The notes under the pieces are model-generated. The model was not told the origin of the DNA. It searched no databases and was given only the letters and a program-made list of their open reading frames with translations. From NCBI GenBank assembly GCA_026993525.1, contig JALWSS010000094.1, positions 1 through 64,000 of the forward strand: a DNA stretch of 64,000 bases, written 5' to 3'. The first letter of the stretch is position 1, and the number at the start of each line of letters is the position of its first letter. The position numbers and the translations under genes are program-made. This stretch comes from Saprospiraceae bacterium (GTDB taxonomy: Bacteria > Bacteroidota > Bacteroidia > Chitinophagales > Saprospiraceae). Shown piece by piece: positions 24,766-33,339 of this stretch.

Positions 24766-26154
24766 ATGGCAAACACAAACACCGCACTTACAGGAAAAAA
24801 GCCCCGCCTCAGCCTGGCTCAGATCATCAACATGAGCGTTGGATTCCTGGGCATCCAGATTGGATTTGCACTGCAAAACGGCAATGCCAGCCGCATACTT
24901 CAGGGCTATGGTGCCAACGTGGAGGAATTGCCCAATTTTTGGCTGGTAGCACCCATAATCGGGCTGTTGGTGCAGCCGCTCATCGGCCACTATTCCGACC
25001 GCACCTGGACCAGGCTGGGCCGGCGCAGGCCTTACTTTCTGGCAGGAACCATTATGGCCAGCGTTGCCCTGTGCCTGATGCCCAATGCCAACCTCCTCAC
25101 CAACCTCATTCCGCCGCTCTGGGTGGGTGCCGGCATGCTGATGATCATGGACGCCTCATTCAATGTGAGCATGGAACCGTTCCGGGCGCTGGTGGCTGAC
25201 AAGCTATCCAGTGAACAGCGCACCCTCGGATTCAGCGTGCAAACGGTGCTGATCGGTATCGGTGCAGTGGTGGGGTCCTGGCTGCCGTATGTGCTGGCCA
25301 ATTGGATTGGAATCCCGAACACCGCTCCCGAAGGGCATGTGCCGCCCAATGTGGTGTGGTCGTTTTACATCGGTGCGGCCATTTTCATTTCCGCCATTCT
25401 ATGGACGGTTTTCACCACCCCGGAATATCCCCCGGAGGTGCAGGCCGGTTTTGCCGAAGGGGATGAAGAAGAGAAAGAAGCCATGCCCACAGGTGGGCTG
25501 GGTACCATCTTCAAAGACATTGCAGCCATGCCCAAAACCATGCGCCAACTCGGTCTGGTTCAATTCTGTTCCTGGTTCGGACTGTTCAGCATGTGGGTGT
25601 TCACCACCCCGGCGGTGGCGCACCACATTTACGGCTGTGCCATCAACGACAGCAGTTCCGAAACCTACCAGACCGCCGGCGACTGGGTTGGGGTCATCTT
25701 CGGGGTTTACAACTTGGTGTCGGCCATCTACGCCATGATGCTGCCAAAAATCGCCGGGCGAATCGGTCGCCGGCGGACCCATGCCTTCTCGCTGGTCTGT
25801 GGGGCCATCGGTCTCATTTCCATTTACTTCGTGAAAGACCCCATGTGGCTCATTGCCTCCATGGTGGGCGTGGGCATGGCATGGGGCAGTATCCTTGCAA
25901 TGCCCTACGCCATCCTGGCCGGTGCACTGCCCGTAAAAAAAATGGGGGTGTACATGGGCATTTTCAACTTCTTTATCACCATTCCACAAATCGTCAGCGG
26001 CATCGTCAACAGGCCCCTGGTCAAATACGCTTTCGGCTCTGAAGCCATCTATGCCCTGGTCATGGCCGGCGTGCTCTTCCTCATCGGCGCCTGGGCCGTC
26101 ATGCGGGTGGAAGACAAGGATGATGTGGTTCTTGTTGAGGAATCGAGGAACTGA
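24766..26154 (+). CDS. MFS sugar transporter of the GPH/sucrose-transporter type
   Basis: 462 aa with about 12 membrane helices. The loop between helices 2 and 3 reads GHYSDRTWTRLGRRRPYFL, the signature of SLC45/sucrose-type and maltose MFS carriers, and an early cation-symporter-like segment NMSVGFLGIQIGFALQ is present. It probably imports a disaccharide with protons. The ATG at 24766 (MANTNTALTGKK) was preferred because the earlier ATG at 24739 immediately follows the terminator U-tract. The C-terminus LVEESRN and stop come from the start of the GAGGAACT repeats. Confidence 0.82.
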   Translation: MANTNTALTGKKPRLSLAQIINMSVGFLGIQIGFALQNGNASRILQGYGANVEELPNFWLVAPIIGLLVQPLIGHYSDRTWTRLGRRRPYFLAGTIMASVALCLMPNANLLTNLIPPLWVGAGMLMIMDASFNVSMEPFRALVADKLSSEQRTLGFSVQTVLIGIGAVVGSWLPYVLANWIGIPNTAPEGHVPPNVVWSFYIGAAIFISAILWTVFTTPEYPPEVQAGFAEGDEEEKEAMPTGGLGTIFKDIAAMPKTMRQLGLVQFCSWFGLFSMWVFTTPAVAHHIYGCAINDSSSETYQTAGDWVGVIFGVYNLVSAIYAMMLPKIAGRIGRRRTHAFSLVCGAIGLISIYFVKDPMWLIASMVGVGMAWGSILAMPYAILAGALPVKKMGVYMGIFNFFITIPQIVSGIVNRPLVKYAFGSEAIYALVMAGVLFLIGAWAVMRVEDKDDVVLVEESRN

Positions 26155-26349
26155 GGAACTGAGGAACTGAGCCTGTCCGGCTGGCGCCAGGCCAGACGGG
26201 GAACTGAGGAACTGAGGAACTGAGGAACTGAGGAATTGAAGAACCGAAGAACTGAAGAACTGAAGAACTGAAGAATCGAGGGGGGCTAGCACTTTGCCAC
26301 CTGCCTCAAATCCTCGATTCTTCTCCCGACGAAAGTCGGGATCGATTCC
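26137..26349. repeat. Convergent repeat block between MFS and LysM genes
   Basis: From the MFS stop: plus-sense GAGGAACT octamers, a CCTGTCCGGCTGGCGCC inverted repeat, octamers drifting to GAAGAACT. From about 26300 the pattern flips to minus sense (CCTCGATTC, CCTCACTCC) around a TCCCGAC-GAAA-GTCGGGA hairpin, up to the LysM-gene stop. Confidence 0.85.
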
Positions 26350-27210
26350 TCACTCCCTAAAATATTCAATTTCCACAAAGAAACGGGGGGCACGGGCACC
26401 GAGGAAGCGGGCCACGGAGGGGGATAGAATTACGATGACATCCGGGCCGTATCGGCGGTCGTCTATGCGGCCGATGACTTTGGCGTAGGCCTCTACACCG
26501 GTGTGTGGATTGAAAATCCGGATGGGCGTTCCCGGTTTTGCGAAGCGATGGAGGGCATAGCAGTCCGATGCGCCTTTCTGGTCGCGCAGCCAATAGGCCG
26601 CACCTTTCTGAAAGCTGGATTTGGAAAAGCTTCGTTTCGATTCAAACTGTAGAAACAGCTTTTGCATGACGGGGCCCAGCGGGTGGCCGTTCATGAGCTG
26701 CACCGAGTCGGGGATGCCGCCGGTGCTGAGCCAGCCGATGTGCAATACCTGTCCGATGCTGAGTTCGTTTCCGCTCAGGCCGTTGCGGGCTTTCAGGGTG
26801 TCCAGATTTATTTTGAAGTATCGCTTCGCAATGCTGTAGAGGGTTTCTTTGGGTTTCACCACGTACACCAGGGGGGCATAGGATTCGCCCCGTTTCCGCT
26901 CGTCGGCGTAGCGCACCATGGCTGAATCCGGCAGGGGTATGAGTACCGCCTGGCTGTCGGGGATGCTCTCCGCATTGCGCAGCGAGGGATTGAAAGCATA
27001 CAGTGCATCCAGTTTCAGACCGTAGTGTCTGGCCAGCGAGAACAAGGTCTGGCCTTTGGTGTAGTAATGCGTAAAGGACATGCCGGCCGCAGGACTCACC
27101 TTTAGGAAAAGTGTATCTTGGGGCCGCAGGTATTGCAGGCTGTCGCCGGTGGCAAAGGCGGCCAAAATGGAAAGAATTACGAAGCCTGGGGTGAGGAGTA
27201 GTTTTTTCAT
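26350..27210 (-). CDS. LysM and RlpA-like double-psi-beta-barrel protein, exported
   Basis: 286 aa with a signal peptide (LLLTPGFVILSILAAFATG). LysM 1 spans residues about 48-93 (YYTKGQTLFSLARHYGL) and LysM 2 about 116-159 (YVVKPKETLYSIAKRYFKI); both are peptidoglycan-binding modules. Residues about 200-285 resemble a RlpA-like double-psi beta-barrel (ASDCYALHRFAKPGTPIRI, then YAKVIGRIDDRRYGPDVIVILS). It may bind or remodel the cell wall. The stop TAG joins GGGAGTGAGG repeats on its strand. Confidence 0.85.
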   Translation of the reverse strand: MKKLLLTPGFVILSILAAFATGDSLQYLRPQDTLFLKVSPAAGMSFTHYYTKGQTLFSLARHYGLKLDALYAFNPSLRNAESIPDSQAVLIPLPDSAMVRYADERKRGESYAPLVYVVKPKETLYSIAKRYFKINLDTLKARNGLSGNELSIGQVLHIGWLSTGGIPDSVQLMNGHPLGPVMQKLFLQFESKRSFSKSSFQKGAAYWLRDQKGASDCYALHRFAKPGTPIRIFNPHTGVEAYAKVIGRIDDRRYGPDVIVILSPSVARFLGARAPRFFVEIEYFRE

Positions 27211-27271
27211 GTTTGGTTAAAATTCACAGCGCCGGGGAGCCGCACCTGCCCGCAAATTCCACAAAATATTC

Positions 27272-28033
27272 ATGACCGAAAATAATAAATCACTGCCGAT
27301 GCCTAAAGCACCCGGCATTGGCATCATACCCGCCCGCTTCGGCTCAACCCGCTTTCCCGGAAAGCCCCTGGCCGATATTGGCGGCAAGCCGATGATCCAA
27401 TGGGTGTACGAAAAGTGCACCCGCTCAACGCTGGACGAAGTGGTGGTGGCCACCGACGACCGGCGGATTCTTGACGCGGTAAAAGCCTTTGGCGGCCAGG
27501 CCGTGATGACCGCCCCCACCCACACCAGCGGCACCGACCGCTGCGCAGAAGTGGCTGCGATGGAACCTTACCGTGATTTTTCCTTCGTCGTAAACATCCA
27601 GGGCGATGAACCGGGCATGGACCCGGCTTTGATAGATGCTGCTTTGGATTTGTTGCGAAGCGACGAAAAACTACAGATAAGTACCCTGGCCGGCAGGATC
27701 AGCGATGCCGCCCAGGTCAGCAACCCGAATGTGGTGAAAGTGGTTTTTGACCGGGCGCAACGGGCGCTGTACTTTAGCCGGAGCCCCATCCCTTTTGTAA
27801 GAGAGGGTGGCAGCGCTGCATTCTACCGCCACATCGGGTTGTATGCTTTTCGTCGCAATATCTTACAGGAACTGGCAAGCCTCGAACAAAGCAGCCTCGA
27901 AAAAGCGGAACAACTGGAGCAACTCCGCTGGATGGAAAACGGCATACCCATCGGCGTGGCCCTGGTTGAGCACAACGCCATCGCCATTGACACACCGGCA
28001 GACCTGGAAGCCTTTAAAAGACAATACGGATGA
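27272..28033 (+). CDS. kdsB: 3-deoxy-manno-octulosonate cytidylyltransferase
   Basis: 253 aa. It activates KDO as CMP-KDO for lipid A-core synthesis. The CTP-binding N-terminus IIPARFGSTRFPGKPLADIGG, the VATDD..I motif and VNIQGDEPG (metal-binding Asp) are all present, and the length is standard. It overlaps the following Nudix gene by 4 bp (ATGA) and is divergent from the LysM gene. Confidence 0.95.
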   Translation: MTENNKSLPMPKAPGIGIIPARFGSTRFPGKPLADIGGKPMIQWVYEKCTRSTLDEVVVATDDRRILDAVKAFGGQAVMTAPTHTSGTDRCAEVAAMEPYRDFSFVVNIQGDEPGMDPALIDAALDLLRSDEKLQISTLAGRISDAAQVSNPNVVKVVFDRAQRALYFSRSPIPFVREGGSAAFYRHIGLYAFRRNILQELASLEQSSLEKAEQLEQLRWMENGIPIGVALVEHNAIAIDTPADLEAFKRQYG

Positions 28034-28572
28034 AACACGGCCCCATCAAGTTTTGCAGCCGCTGTGGTTCTGACCAATTGCAGCGCCTCATTCCGGAAGG
28101 AGACCACCGCATCCGGGTGGTGTGCGCCAACTGCCGGACCATCCATTACCAAAATCCGAGGATCATAGCGGGTTGCCTGCCTGTGTGGGAGGACAAGGTG
28201 CTGCTCTGCCGCAGGGCCATCGAACCCCGCCGGGGCTTTTGGAACATCCCCGCCGGATTCCTGGAAAACGGCGAAGCCATAGAGGCCGGGGCTGCACGGG
28301 AGGTCTGGGAGGAGGCCGCCGCAAAAGTGAAAATCGAAAGGGTACTGGCTGTTTTCACCCTGCTGGATTTTCACCACGTGTATGTGCATTTCACCGGCGA
28401 GCTGGTGGACGGGGCCTTTGGGGTTGGGGAAGAAAGTCTGGAAACCCGCCTGTTTTCCGAAGAAGAAATACCCTGGGAAGACATCGCTTTCATCTCTTCC
28501 AAATTCGCACTCGAAGCCTTTTTTGAAGACAGACGCCTCGGTCTGGAGCGCACCCATGTGGGTTCCCGCTGA
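28030..28572 (+). CDS. Nudix hydrolase with N-terminal zinc ribbon
   Basis: 180 aa. N-terminal zinc ribbon (CSRCG .. CANC, residues about 9-36) followed by a Nudix domain with the box GFLENGEAIEAGAAREVWEEA, matching GX5EX7REUXEEXGU except for an Ala in place of the final Gly. The zinc-ribbon Nudix group includes NADH pyrophosphatase-like and ADP-ribose-type hydrolases; the substrate is not clear. Translationally coupled to kdsB. Confidence 0.88.
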   Translation: MKHGPIKFCSRCGSDQLQRLIPEGDHRIRVVCANCRTIHYQNPRIIAGCLPVWEDKVLLCRRAIEPRRGFWNIPAGFLENGEAIEAGAAREVWEEAAAKVKIERVLAVFTLLDFHHVYVHFTGELVDGAFGVGEESLETRLFSEEEIPWEDIAFISSKFALEAFFEDRRLGLERTHVGSR

Positions 28573-28688
28573 AGATTGTCAAAGGCCAAACTGAGCGCCT
28601 GCACTTCGCCATTTGGTGTCAGTTGCAGATTTTTGCCGCCTGACATCCGGACGCTTGTTTTTTCACCTTCGGAAAACGCCATTGACCA

Positions 28689-29384
28689 TTGAGAAAGATC
28701 ATCATCGCCATTGACGGACACTCATCCTGTGGCAAGAGCAGCCTGGCCAAAGCCCTGGGCGAAGCCATCAACTACACCTATATCAGCTCGGGAGATATGT
28801 ACCGGGCTGTCACGCTTTATTTTCTTCGCAAAAAGGTGAACATCAACAACCCCGAGGCCGTGGCTGAGGCCCTCAAAAACATCCACCTCGAATTCAGACG
28901 GATCAACGGCCAGAACAGAATCTTCCTGAACGGCGAGGACGTGAGCGAAGAAATCCGCTCCATGCCCGTGGCCGAATGGGTAAGCCCGGTGGCTGCCATC
29001 CCTGCCGTGCGCCGGGAAATGGTGCACCAGCAGCGCCTCATGGGCAAAAAGAAAGGCATCGTAATGGATGGGAGGGACATCGGTACGGTGGTTTTCCCCG
29101 ATGCGGAACTGAAGATATTTCTCACCGCCGACCTGGAAGAAAGAGCCCGGCGCCGCTACAAAGAACTGCTCGAAAACGGCTATGATGTGGAATTTGACGA
29201 CGTGCTGCAAAACCTGGAAGAACGCGACCGCATTGACTCTACCCGGGCCGACAGCCCGCTGACCGTGGCCGATGATGCCAGAATACTTGACAACACCAAC
29301 CTGAACAAAGAACAATCGCTGAAAAAAGCCCTGGAGATGTACCGGGAGGCCCTGGCGGCACTCGAAGCCCGGAACAAGGCTTAG
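28689..29384 (+). CDS. cmk: Cytidylate kinase, TTG start
   Basis: 231 aa. Phosphorylates CMP/dCMP. The P-loop IDGHSSCGKSSLAK starts at residue 8, followed by SSGDMYRAV, the CMP-binding DGRDIGTVVFPDA and the lid-region RRRYKELLENG and DRIDSTRADSPL. The only usable start is TTG at 28689: the in-frame stop TGA is two codons upstream and the next ATG is within the conserved core. It converges with the lipoprotein gene, overlapping by 4 bp. Confidence 0.94.
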   Translation: MRKIIIAIDGHSSCGKSSLAKALGEAINYTYISSGDMYRAVTLYFLRKKVNINNPEAVAEALKNIHLEFRRINGQNRIFLNGEDVSEEIRSMPVAEWVSPVAAIPAVRREMVHQQRLMGKKKGIVMDGRDIGTVVFPDAELKIFLTADLEERARRRYKELLENGYDVEFDDVLQNLEERDRIDSTRADSPLTVADDARILDNTNLNKEQSLKKALEMYREALAALEARNKA

Positions 29385-29974
29385 TTGCCTGCTTTCTTTT
29401 CCCCTTCCAATTTCTTTTTCACCGCCGGACTAACGACGGCCCCGCCACGGTCTTTCTTGTCAATTTTCTCCACCACCTCGGGGTGCTGAACGCTCAGGGT
29501 GTCCATCAGCCTTTGCACGTCATCGAGAAAGGGATCGTTTTTGTAGCGCCAGGTAAAGGTGCGGTAAACGATCAGGGCAGAGTCTTTCCGGTTGAGCTCG
29601 GTGTCATAAAGAAAGCCTTTCAGAAACAGCGCCCGGGGTGCCTGCACAGTGCCCCGGAACTCATCCGCAATGCGGTCATACAGCGAAATGGCTTTGGCGT
29701 TGTTGCCCAGCATGCGGGCACAATCGGCAGCTTTCATCAGAAAATTGGCGTTCACCTCCCGGCGCTCCGGGTATTTGTTGGCGTGCTCCTCGTAAAGGCT
29801 GATGAGCCTCTTCAACTGCTCCTGATCGGGAGCATCCTGCAAGGCCACTTCGGCTTCCAGATCGCTGATGCGGGCATCCACTTTCTGGTCTTCGCCTCCA
29901 CCCCCGGGGTCCGACTGGCAACCGAATTCAAGCGCCAGGGTGAGCATTGCAACGAGGAACAAAAAATGTTTCAT
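29381..29974 (-). CDS. TPR-like lipoprotein
   Basis: 197 aa. Lipobox at Cys19 (LALEFGC), a Gly/Asp-rich linker, then helical pairs of TPR character (residues about 50-130, LISLYEEHANKYPERREVN and AISLYDRIADEF). The C-terminus is Lys-rich. It is probably an outer-membrane lipoprotein acting as a scaffold; no specific function is recognised. Its stop overlaps the end of cmk on the other strand. The start is the ATG at 29974; earlier in-frame codons would spoil the signal peptide. Confidence 0.7.
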   Translation of the reverse strand: MKHFLFLVAMLTLALEFGCQSDPGGGGEDQKVDARISDLEAEVALQDAPDQEQLKRLISLYEEHANKYPERREVNANFLMKAADCARMLGNNAKAISLYDRIADEFRGTVQAPRALFLKGFLYDTELNRKDSALIVYRTFTWRYKNDPFLDDVQRLMDTLSVQHPEVVEKIDKKDRGGAVVSPAVKKKLEGEKKAGN

Positions 29975-30102
29975 GGTAGTTTGGATTGGTGATTCCATTA
30001 ATTGGTGTTTTTGCGAAGCAGCGAAGTTAGAAAAGAATGAAGGATTATGGGGATTATGGGGATTATGGGATTATGAAGGGTTATGAGGGATTATGAAGGT
30101 TG
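29975..30102. repeat. GGATTATGG-type repeats upstream of lipoprotein gene
   Basis: After about 60 bp of ordinary sequence, 9- to 10-bp GGATTATGGGATTATGAA units occupy 30038-30098, next to the composite element that follows. Confidence 0.75.
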
Positions 30103-30396
30103 TTGTCGGTTGTCGGTTGTCGGTTGTCGGTTGTTCCCGAGCTTGCCTCGGGATCGGTTGTCGGTTGTCGGTTGTTCCCGAGCTTGCCTCGGGATCGGTT
30201 GTCGGTTGTCGGTTGCCAGGGCTTCATACGGGAATCAGTTAGCAGGACTACTCTGTTCAACTCTGCTTTTAACTCACATAACTCTGTGGTTAATTATGCC
30301 TGCCTGGCAGTCAGACGGGGATTATGAGGTTTAGCAGAGAATACCACGAGCCACAGCCTGCCCCGATCCCTCGGGGAGCTACCAGCTACCAGCCAC
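30103..30396 (+). repeat. Composite modular element, copy 1
   Basis: Module order: TCGGTTG heptamers, CCCGAGCTTGCCTCGGG hairpin, heptamers, a second such hairpin, heptamers, an ACTCTGTTCAACTCTG..AACTCTGTGGTTAA segment, a CAGACGGGGATT segment, GTTTAGCAGAGAATACCACG, then GAGCTAC/ACCAGCT-type repeats around a CCCCGA..TCGGGG hairpin. It ends about 70 bp before tsaC. Copies 2 and 3 lie at 39091-39370 and 61403-61653. Confidence 0.85.
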
Positions 30397-30467
30397 CCGC
30401 CTGCCCAACTTGCCAATCACCAAATTCTTGCTTTACTTCACGCCTTTCGGCGCAAATAGGCAACGAC

Positions 30468-31082
30468 ATGCTATTGGAAATCCATCCGGAAAACCCGCAG
30501 GGGCGGTACATCAGGCAAGTCACAGACATTCTGAAAGACGGTGGGATCATCGTCATTCCAACGGACGCTGTTTACGGCATAGCCTGCGACAGCAGCAACC
30601 AAAAAGCCATCGGGAAGATCGGCCGTTTGAAAAACCTCGATCCGGCAAAGGCGCTGTTCACCCTTCTTTGCGAAGACATTGCACAGGTGGCACAGTACGC
30701 CTGGCAACTCGACAACCAGGTCTTCAAACTCATCAAACGGAACACGCCGGGGCCTTTCACATTCATTCTGAAAAGTGGCCGGGCCCTGCCAAAACTGCTG
30801 CTCAACCGCCGCAAAACCATCGGAGTCAGAATACCCGCCAACCGAATTGCGCAAGCGATCATAAAAGAATTGGGAAGACCGCTCATCAGCACCTCACTCG
30901 TTGCCGATGACGACATCCACCAATACCCGAACGATCCTTTTGACATCCACGAAGAATACCAGAACAGGGTGGACCTCGTCATTGACGGTGGGCTGGGAGG
31001 CCTGGACCCCACAGCCGTCGTGGATTGCACACAGACACCCTGCGAGATCATCCGCCAGGGGCCGGTGGAATTTATTGAATAA
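30468..31082 (+). CDS. tsaC: L-threonylcarbamoyladenylate synthase (Sua5/YciO/YrdC family)
   Basis: 204 aa. Forms threonylcarbamoyl-AMP for t6A37 of ANN-decoding tRNAs. The YrdC fold motifs are visible: GGIIVIPTDAVYGIACD, KIGRLKNLDPAKAL, KRNTPGPFTFILK and IGVRIPANRIA. The ATG at 30468 (MLLEIHPENPQG) begins the conserved domain; the longer frame starts inside the repeat element. It ends 9 bp before aroE, so an operon is likely. Assignment to TsaC rather than the paralogous YciO group is by domain only. Confidence 0.85.
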   Translation: MLLEIHPENPQGRYIRQVTDILKDGGIIVIPTDAVYGIACDSSNQKAIGKIGRLKNLDPAKALFTLLCEDIAQVAQYAWQLDNQVFKLIKRNTPGPFTFILKSGRALPKLLLNRRKTIGVRIPANRIAQAIIKELGRPLISTSLVADDDIHQYPNDPFDIHEEYQNRVDLVIDGGLGGLDPTAVVDCTQTPCEIIRQGPVEFIE

Positions 31083-31091
31083 CAAATTGCG

Positions 31092-31835
31092 ATGAGAAGA
31101 TTCGGACTGACAGGATTCCCGCTGGAGCACTCTTTTTCAGTTGCCTATTTTGATGAAAAGTTCAAAAAAGAAGGCATTAGCGATTGCCGCTACGATGCCT
31201 TTCCCCTTGAAAACATCGCCGATTTTCCTAAACTGCTGGAAAAGCACCCTGACCTGTGCGGCCTCAATGTCACCATTCCCCACAAAGAAAGTGTCATCAA
31301 ATTTCTCGATGAGCTCGATCCGGTAGCTGAGGCCATTGGCGCCGTGAACTGCATTGCCATTGCTGACGGAAAACTGACCGGCCACAACACCGATGGGTAT
31401 GGATTTCTAACCTCATTGCACGAGTGGATCAACCGCTTCAGCCTGACCCTGCCTCCCGGGGCGCTCATCCTGGGCACCGGCGGTGCCTCCAGGGCTGTTT
31501 CCTGGTCGCTTCGCAAACTCGGCGTTGACGTGCAGCTCGTTTCACGCCGCCCCGGCCCCGGCCTGCTGACCTACAATGACCTGGACGAACAGGTGATGCG
31601 CCAGCACGCCCTCATCGTGAACACCACCCCGCTGGGCACCTGGCCCGATGTGGACTCCTGCCCCGCCCTGCCCTGGCAATACATCCAACCCCTGCACCTG
31701 CTGTACGACCTGGTTTACAACCCACCAAAAACCCTGTTCCTGAAAATGGGCCGCAAACAGGGCGCTGCCACCACCAACGGCCTGCGTATGCTGGAATTAC
31801 AGGCCGACAGATCGTGGGATATTTGGAATGGGTGA
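31092..31835 (+). CDS. aroE: Shikimate dehydrogenase
   Basis: 247 aa. Reduces 3-dehydroshikimate with NADPH in chorismate synthesis. The shikimate-binding FGLTGFPLEHSFS, the NVTIPHKESVIKFLDEL (catalytic Lys), GAVNCIA, the GTGGASRAV dinucleotide loop and NTTPLG are all present. It converges on the tryptophan operon across a repeat block, so the aromatic genes flank each other on both strands. The stop is within the first GAAGAACTGAGG repeat. Confidence 0.95.
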   Translation: MRRFGLTGFPLEHSFSVAYFDEKFKKEGISDCRYDAFPLENIADFPKLLEKHPDLCGLNVTIPHKESVIKFLDELDPVAEAIGAVNCIAIADGKLTGHNTDGYGFLTSLHEWINRFSLTLPPGALILGTGGASRAVSWSLRKLGVDVQLVSRRPGPGLLTYNDLDEQVMRQHALIVNTTPLGTWPDVDSCPALPWQYIQPLHLLYDLVYNPPKTLFLKMGRKQGAATTNGLRMLELQADRSWDIWNG

Positions 31836-32249
31836 AGAACTGAGGATTTGAAGAACTGAGGATTTGAAGAACCGAGGATTTGAAGAACCGAGGATTTGAA
31901 GAACCGAGGATTTGAAGAACTGAGGATTTGAAGAACTGAGGAATTGAAGAACTGAGGAATTGAAGAACTGAGGATTTGAAGAACTGAGGATTTGAAGAAC
32001 TGAGGATTTGAGCCCCGATAGCCATCGGGGGAGGAATTGAGGGCACCCCACGTAAACCCCTTTGCCATCCGCTAGCCCCTTTTGTCATTCTCCGAAGGAG
32101 GAAACAGGCTTGTACATAGGCGCCCACCATGCTCTGATCAATCAGCTAAAAGCTACCCCCTCTCGATTCCTCAATTCTTCGATTCCTCAAATCCTCAATT
32201 CCTCATCCCTCATCCCTCCCCCGATGGCTATCGGGGCATCCCTCATCCC
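31832..32249. repeat. Convergent repeat block between aroE and DAHP synthase
   Basis: The aroE side has about nine 16-bp units (GAAGAACTGAGGATTT) in plus sense to 32008, then a CCCCGATAGCCATCGGGG hairpin. From about 32160 the repeats are in minus sense (TTCCTCAATTCTTCGATTCC, CATCCCT heptamers around CCCCGATGGCTATCGGGG) to the DAHP-synthase stop. No gene is seen in the 120 bp between the blocks. Confidence 0.9.
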
Positions 32250-33257
32250 TCATCCAATAACCGCATTCCACACCGCCGACACCTTCCGGTAAAGCATTTC
32301 CGCTTCCTGGAAATTCAGTGTTTGTTGTCCGTCGGAAGCGGCCTTTTCCGGGGTTTCGTGGACTTCAAGGAGCAGGCCGTCAGCGCCGGCGGCCACGCAG
32401 GCCAGGGCAATGCTGGCCACGAAACGGCGCACACCGATGCCGTGGGAGGGGTCTGCAACGACCGGCAGGTGGCTTTTTTCCTTCAGAATGGGAATGGCAT
32501 TGATGTCGAAGGTATTGCGGCTGGCAGTTTCAAAAGTGCGGATGCCCCGCTCACAGAGAATGATCTTTTCGTTGCCGTTGCTGAATACGTATTCGGCGGC
32601 CTGCAACAATTCCTCGACGGTGCCCGACATGCCCCTTTTCAGCAACACGGGCTTGTCCACCCTGCCCAGGGCATCCAGCAGGTTGAAATTCTGTGCATTG
32701 CGGGCCCCCACCTGGAAGATATCCACATAGGGTTCCATCGGCTCGATCTGCTCGGTGTGCATTACCTCCGTGATGATCTTTATTCCGTTTCGCTTCGCAA
32801 TGGCCGACCACATTTTGAGGCCTTCCAGCCCCAGTCCCCGAAACGAATAGGGAGACGAACGGGGCTTGTACACCCCGCCCCGCATGATCCTGATGCCGTT
32901 TTTCAGCAGGTGTTCCACGGTTTTTTCCACCTGCTCCCCGCTTTCGATGGAGCAGGGGCCCGCCATGGTGCTCAGACCTTTGCGACTGATGACCACCCCG
33001 TCACCCAGATCTATGCTCGTATTCTCCACCCGCCACTTGCGGCTCACCAATTTGTAAGGATCACTCACCCGGTGGATGTCGGCCACGCCGGGCATGGTGC
33101 CCAGCCGCCGGATGTCGAATTCGGTTTTGCCTACACAAACCAGGTACTGCCGGAACTGCGTGTGCACCTCTGTGGCTTTGTATTTCAGGCTTTGGATGGC
33201 CTCCAGGAGGGTCATTTTCTCCTGTTCCGTAATGTCGGGTTTGAGTTGTACGATCAT
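32250..33257 (-). CDS. 3-deoxy-7-phosphoheptulonate synthase, type I-beta
   Basis: 335 aa. First enzyme of the shikimate pathway (PEP plus erythrose 4-phosphate). An N-terminal ferredoxin-like regulatory domain (residues 1-75, as in Thermotoga DAHP synthase) precedes the TIM barrel with AGPCSIES, MRGGVYKPRSSPYSF, EVMHTEQ, VGARNAQNFNLL, CERGIRTFE and ADPSHGIG. No chorismate mutase domain is fused. It is the last gene of the trp operon, 82 bp after trpA, which ties precursor supply to tryptophan demand. Confidence 0.92.
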   Translation of the reverse strand: MIVQLKPDITEQEKMTLLEAIQSLKYKATEVHTQFRQYLVCVGKTEFDIRRLGTMPGVADIHRVSDPYKLVSRKWRVENTSIDLGDGVVISRKGLSTMAGPCSIESGEQVEKTVEHLLKNGIRIMRGGVYKPRSSPYSFRGLGLEGLKMWSAIAKRNGIKIITEVMHTEQIEPMEPYVDIFQVGARNAQNFNLLDALGRVDKPVLLKRGMSGTVEELLQAAEYVFSNGNEKIILCERGIRTFETASRNTFDINAIPILKEKSHLPVVADPSHGIGVRRFVASIALACVAAGADGLLLEVHETPEKAASDGQQTLNFQEAEMLYRKVSAVWNAVIG

Positions 33258-33339
33258 TTGTGTTGGTTATTTATCCGCCCTGCCGGTCCTGGCCGGGATT
33301 GAAGTGTTGAAATTGTTTATGGGATTTGGTGAACACATT

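Noticed and set aside
28146-29315. Minus-strand ORFs over nudix and cmk
   Set aside because: They are shadows of two well-supported enzymes with intact motifs.
30324-30467. N-terminal extension of tsaC
   Set aside because: It would be encoded by the composite repeat element; the conserved YrdC domain begins at the ATG at 30468.
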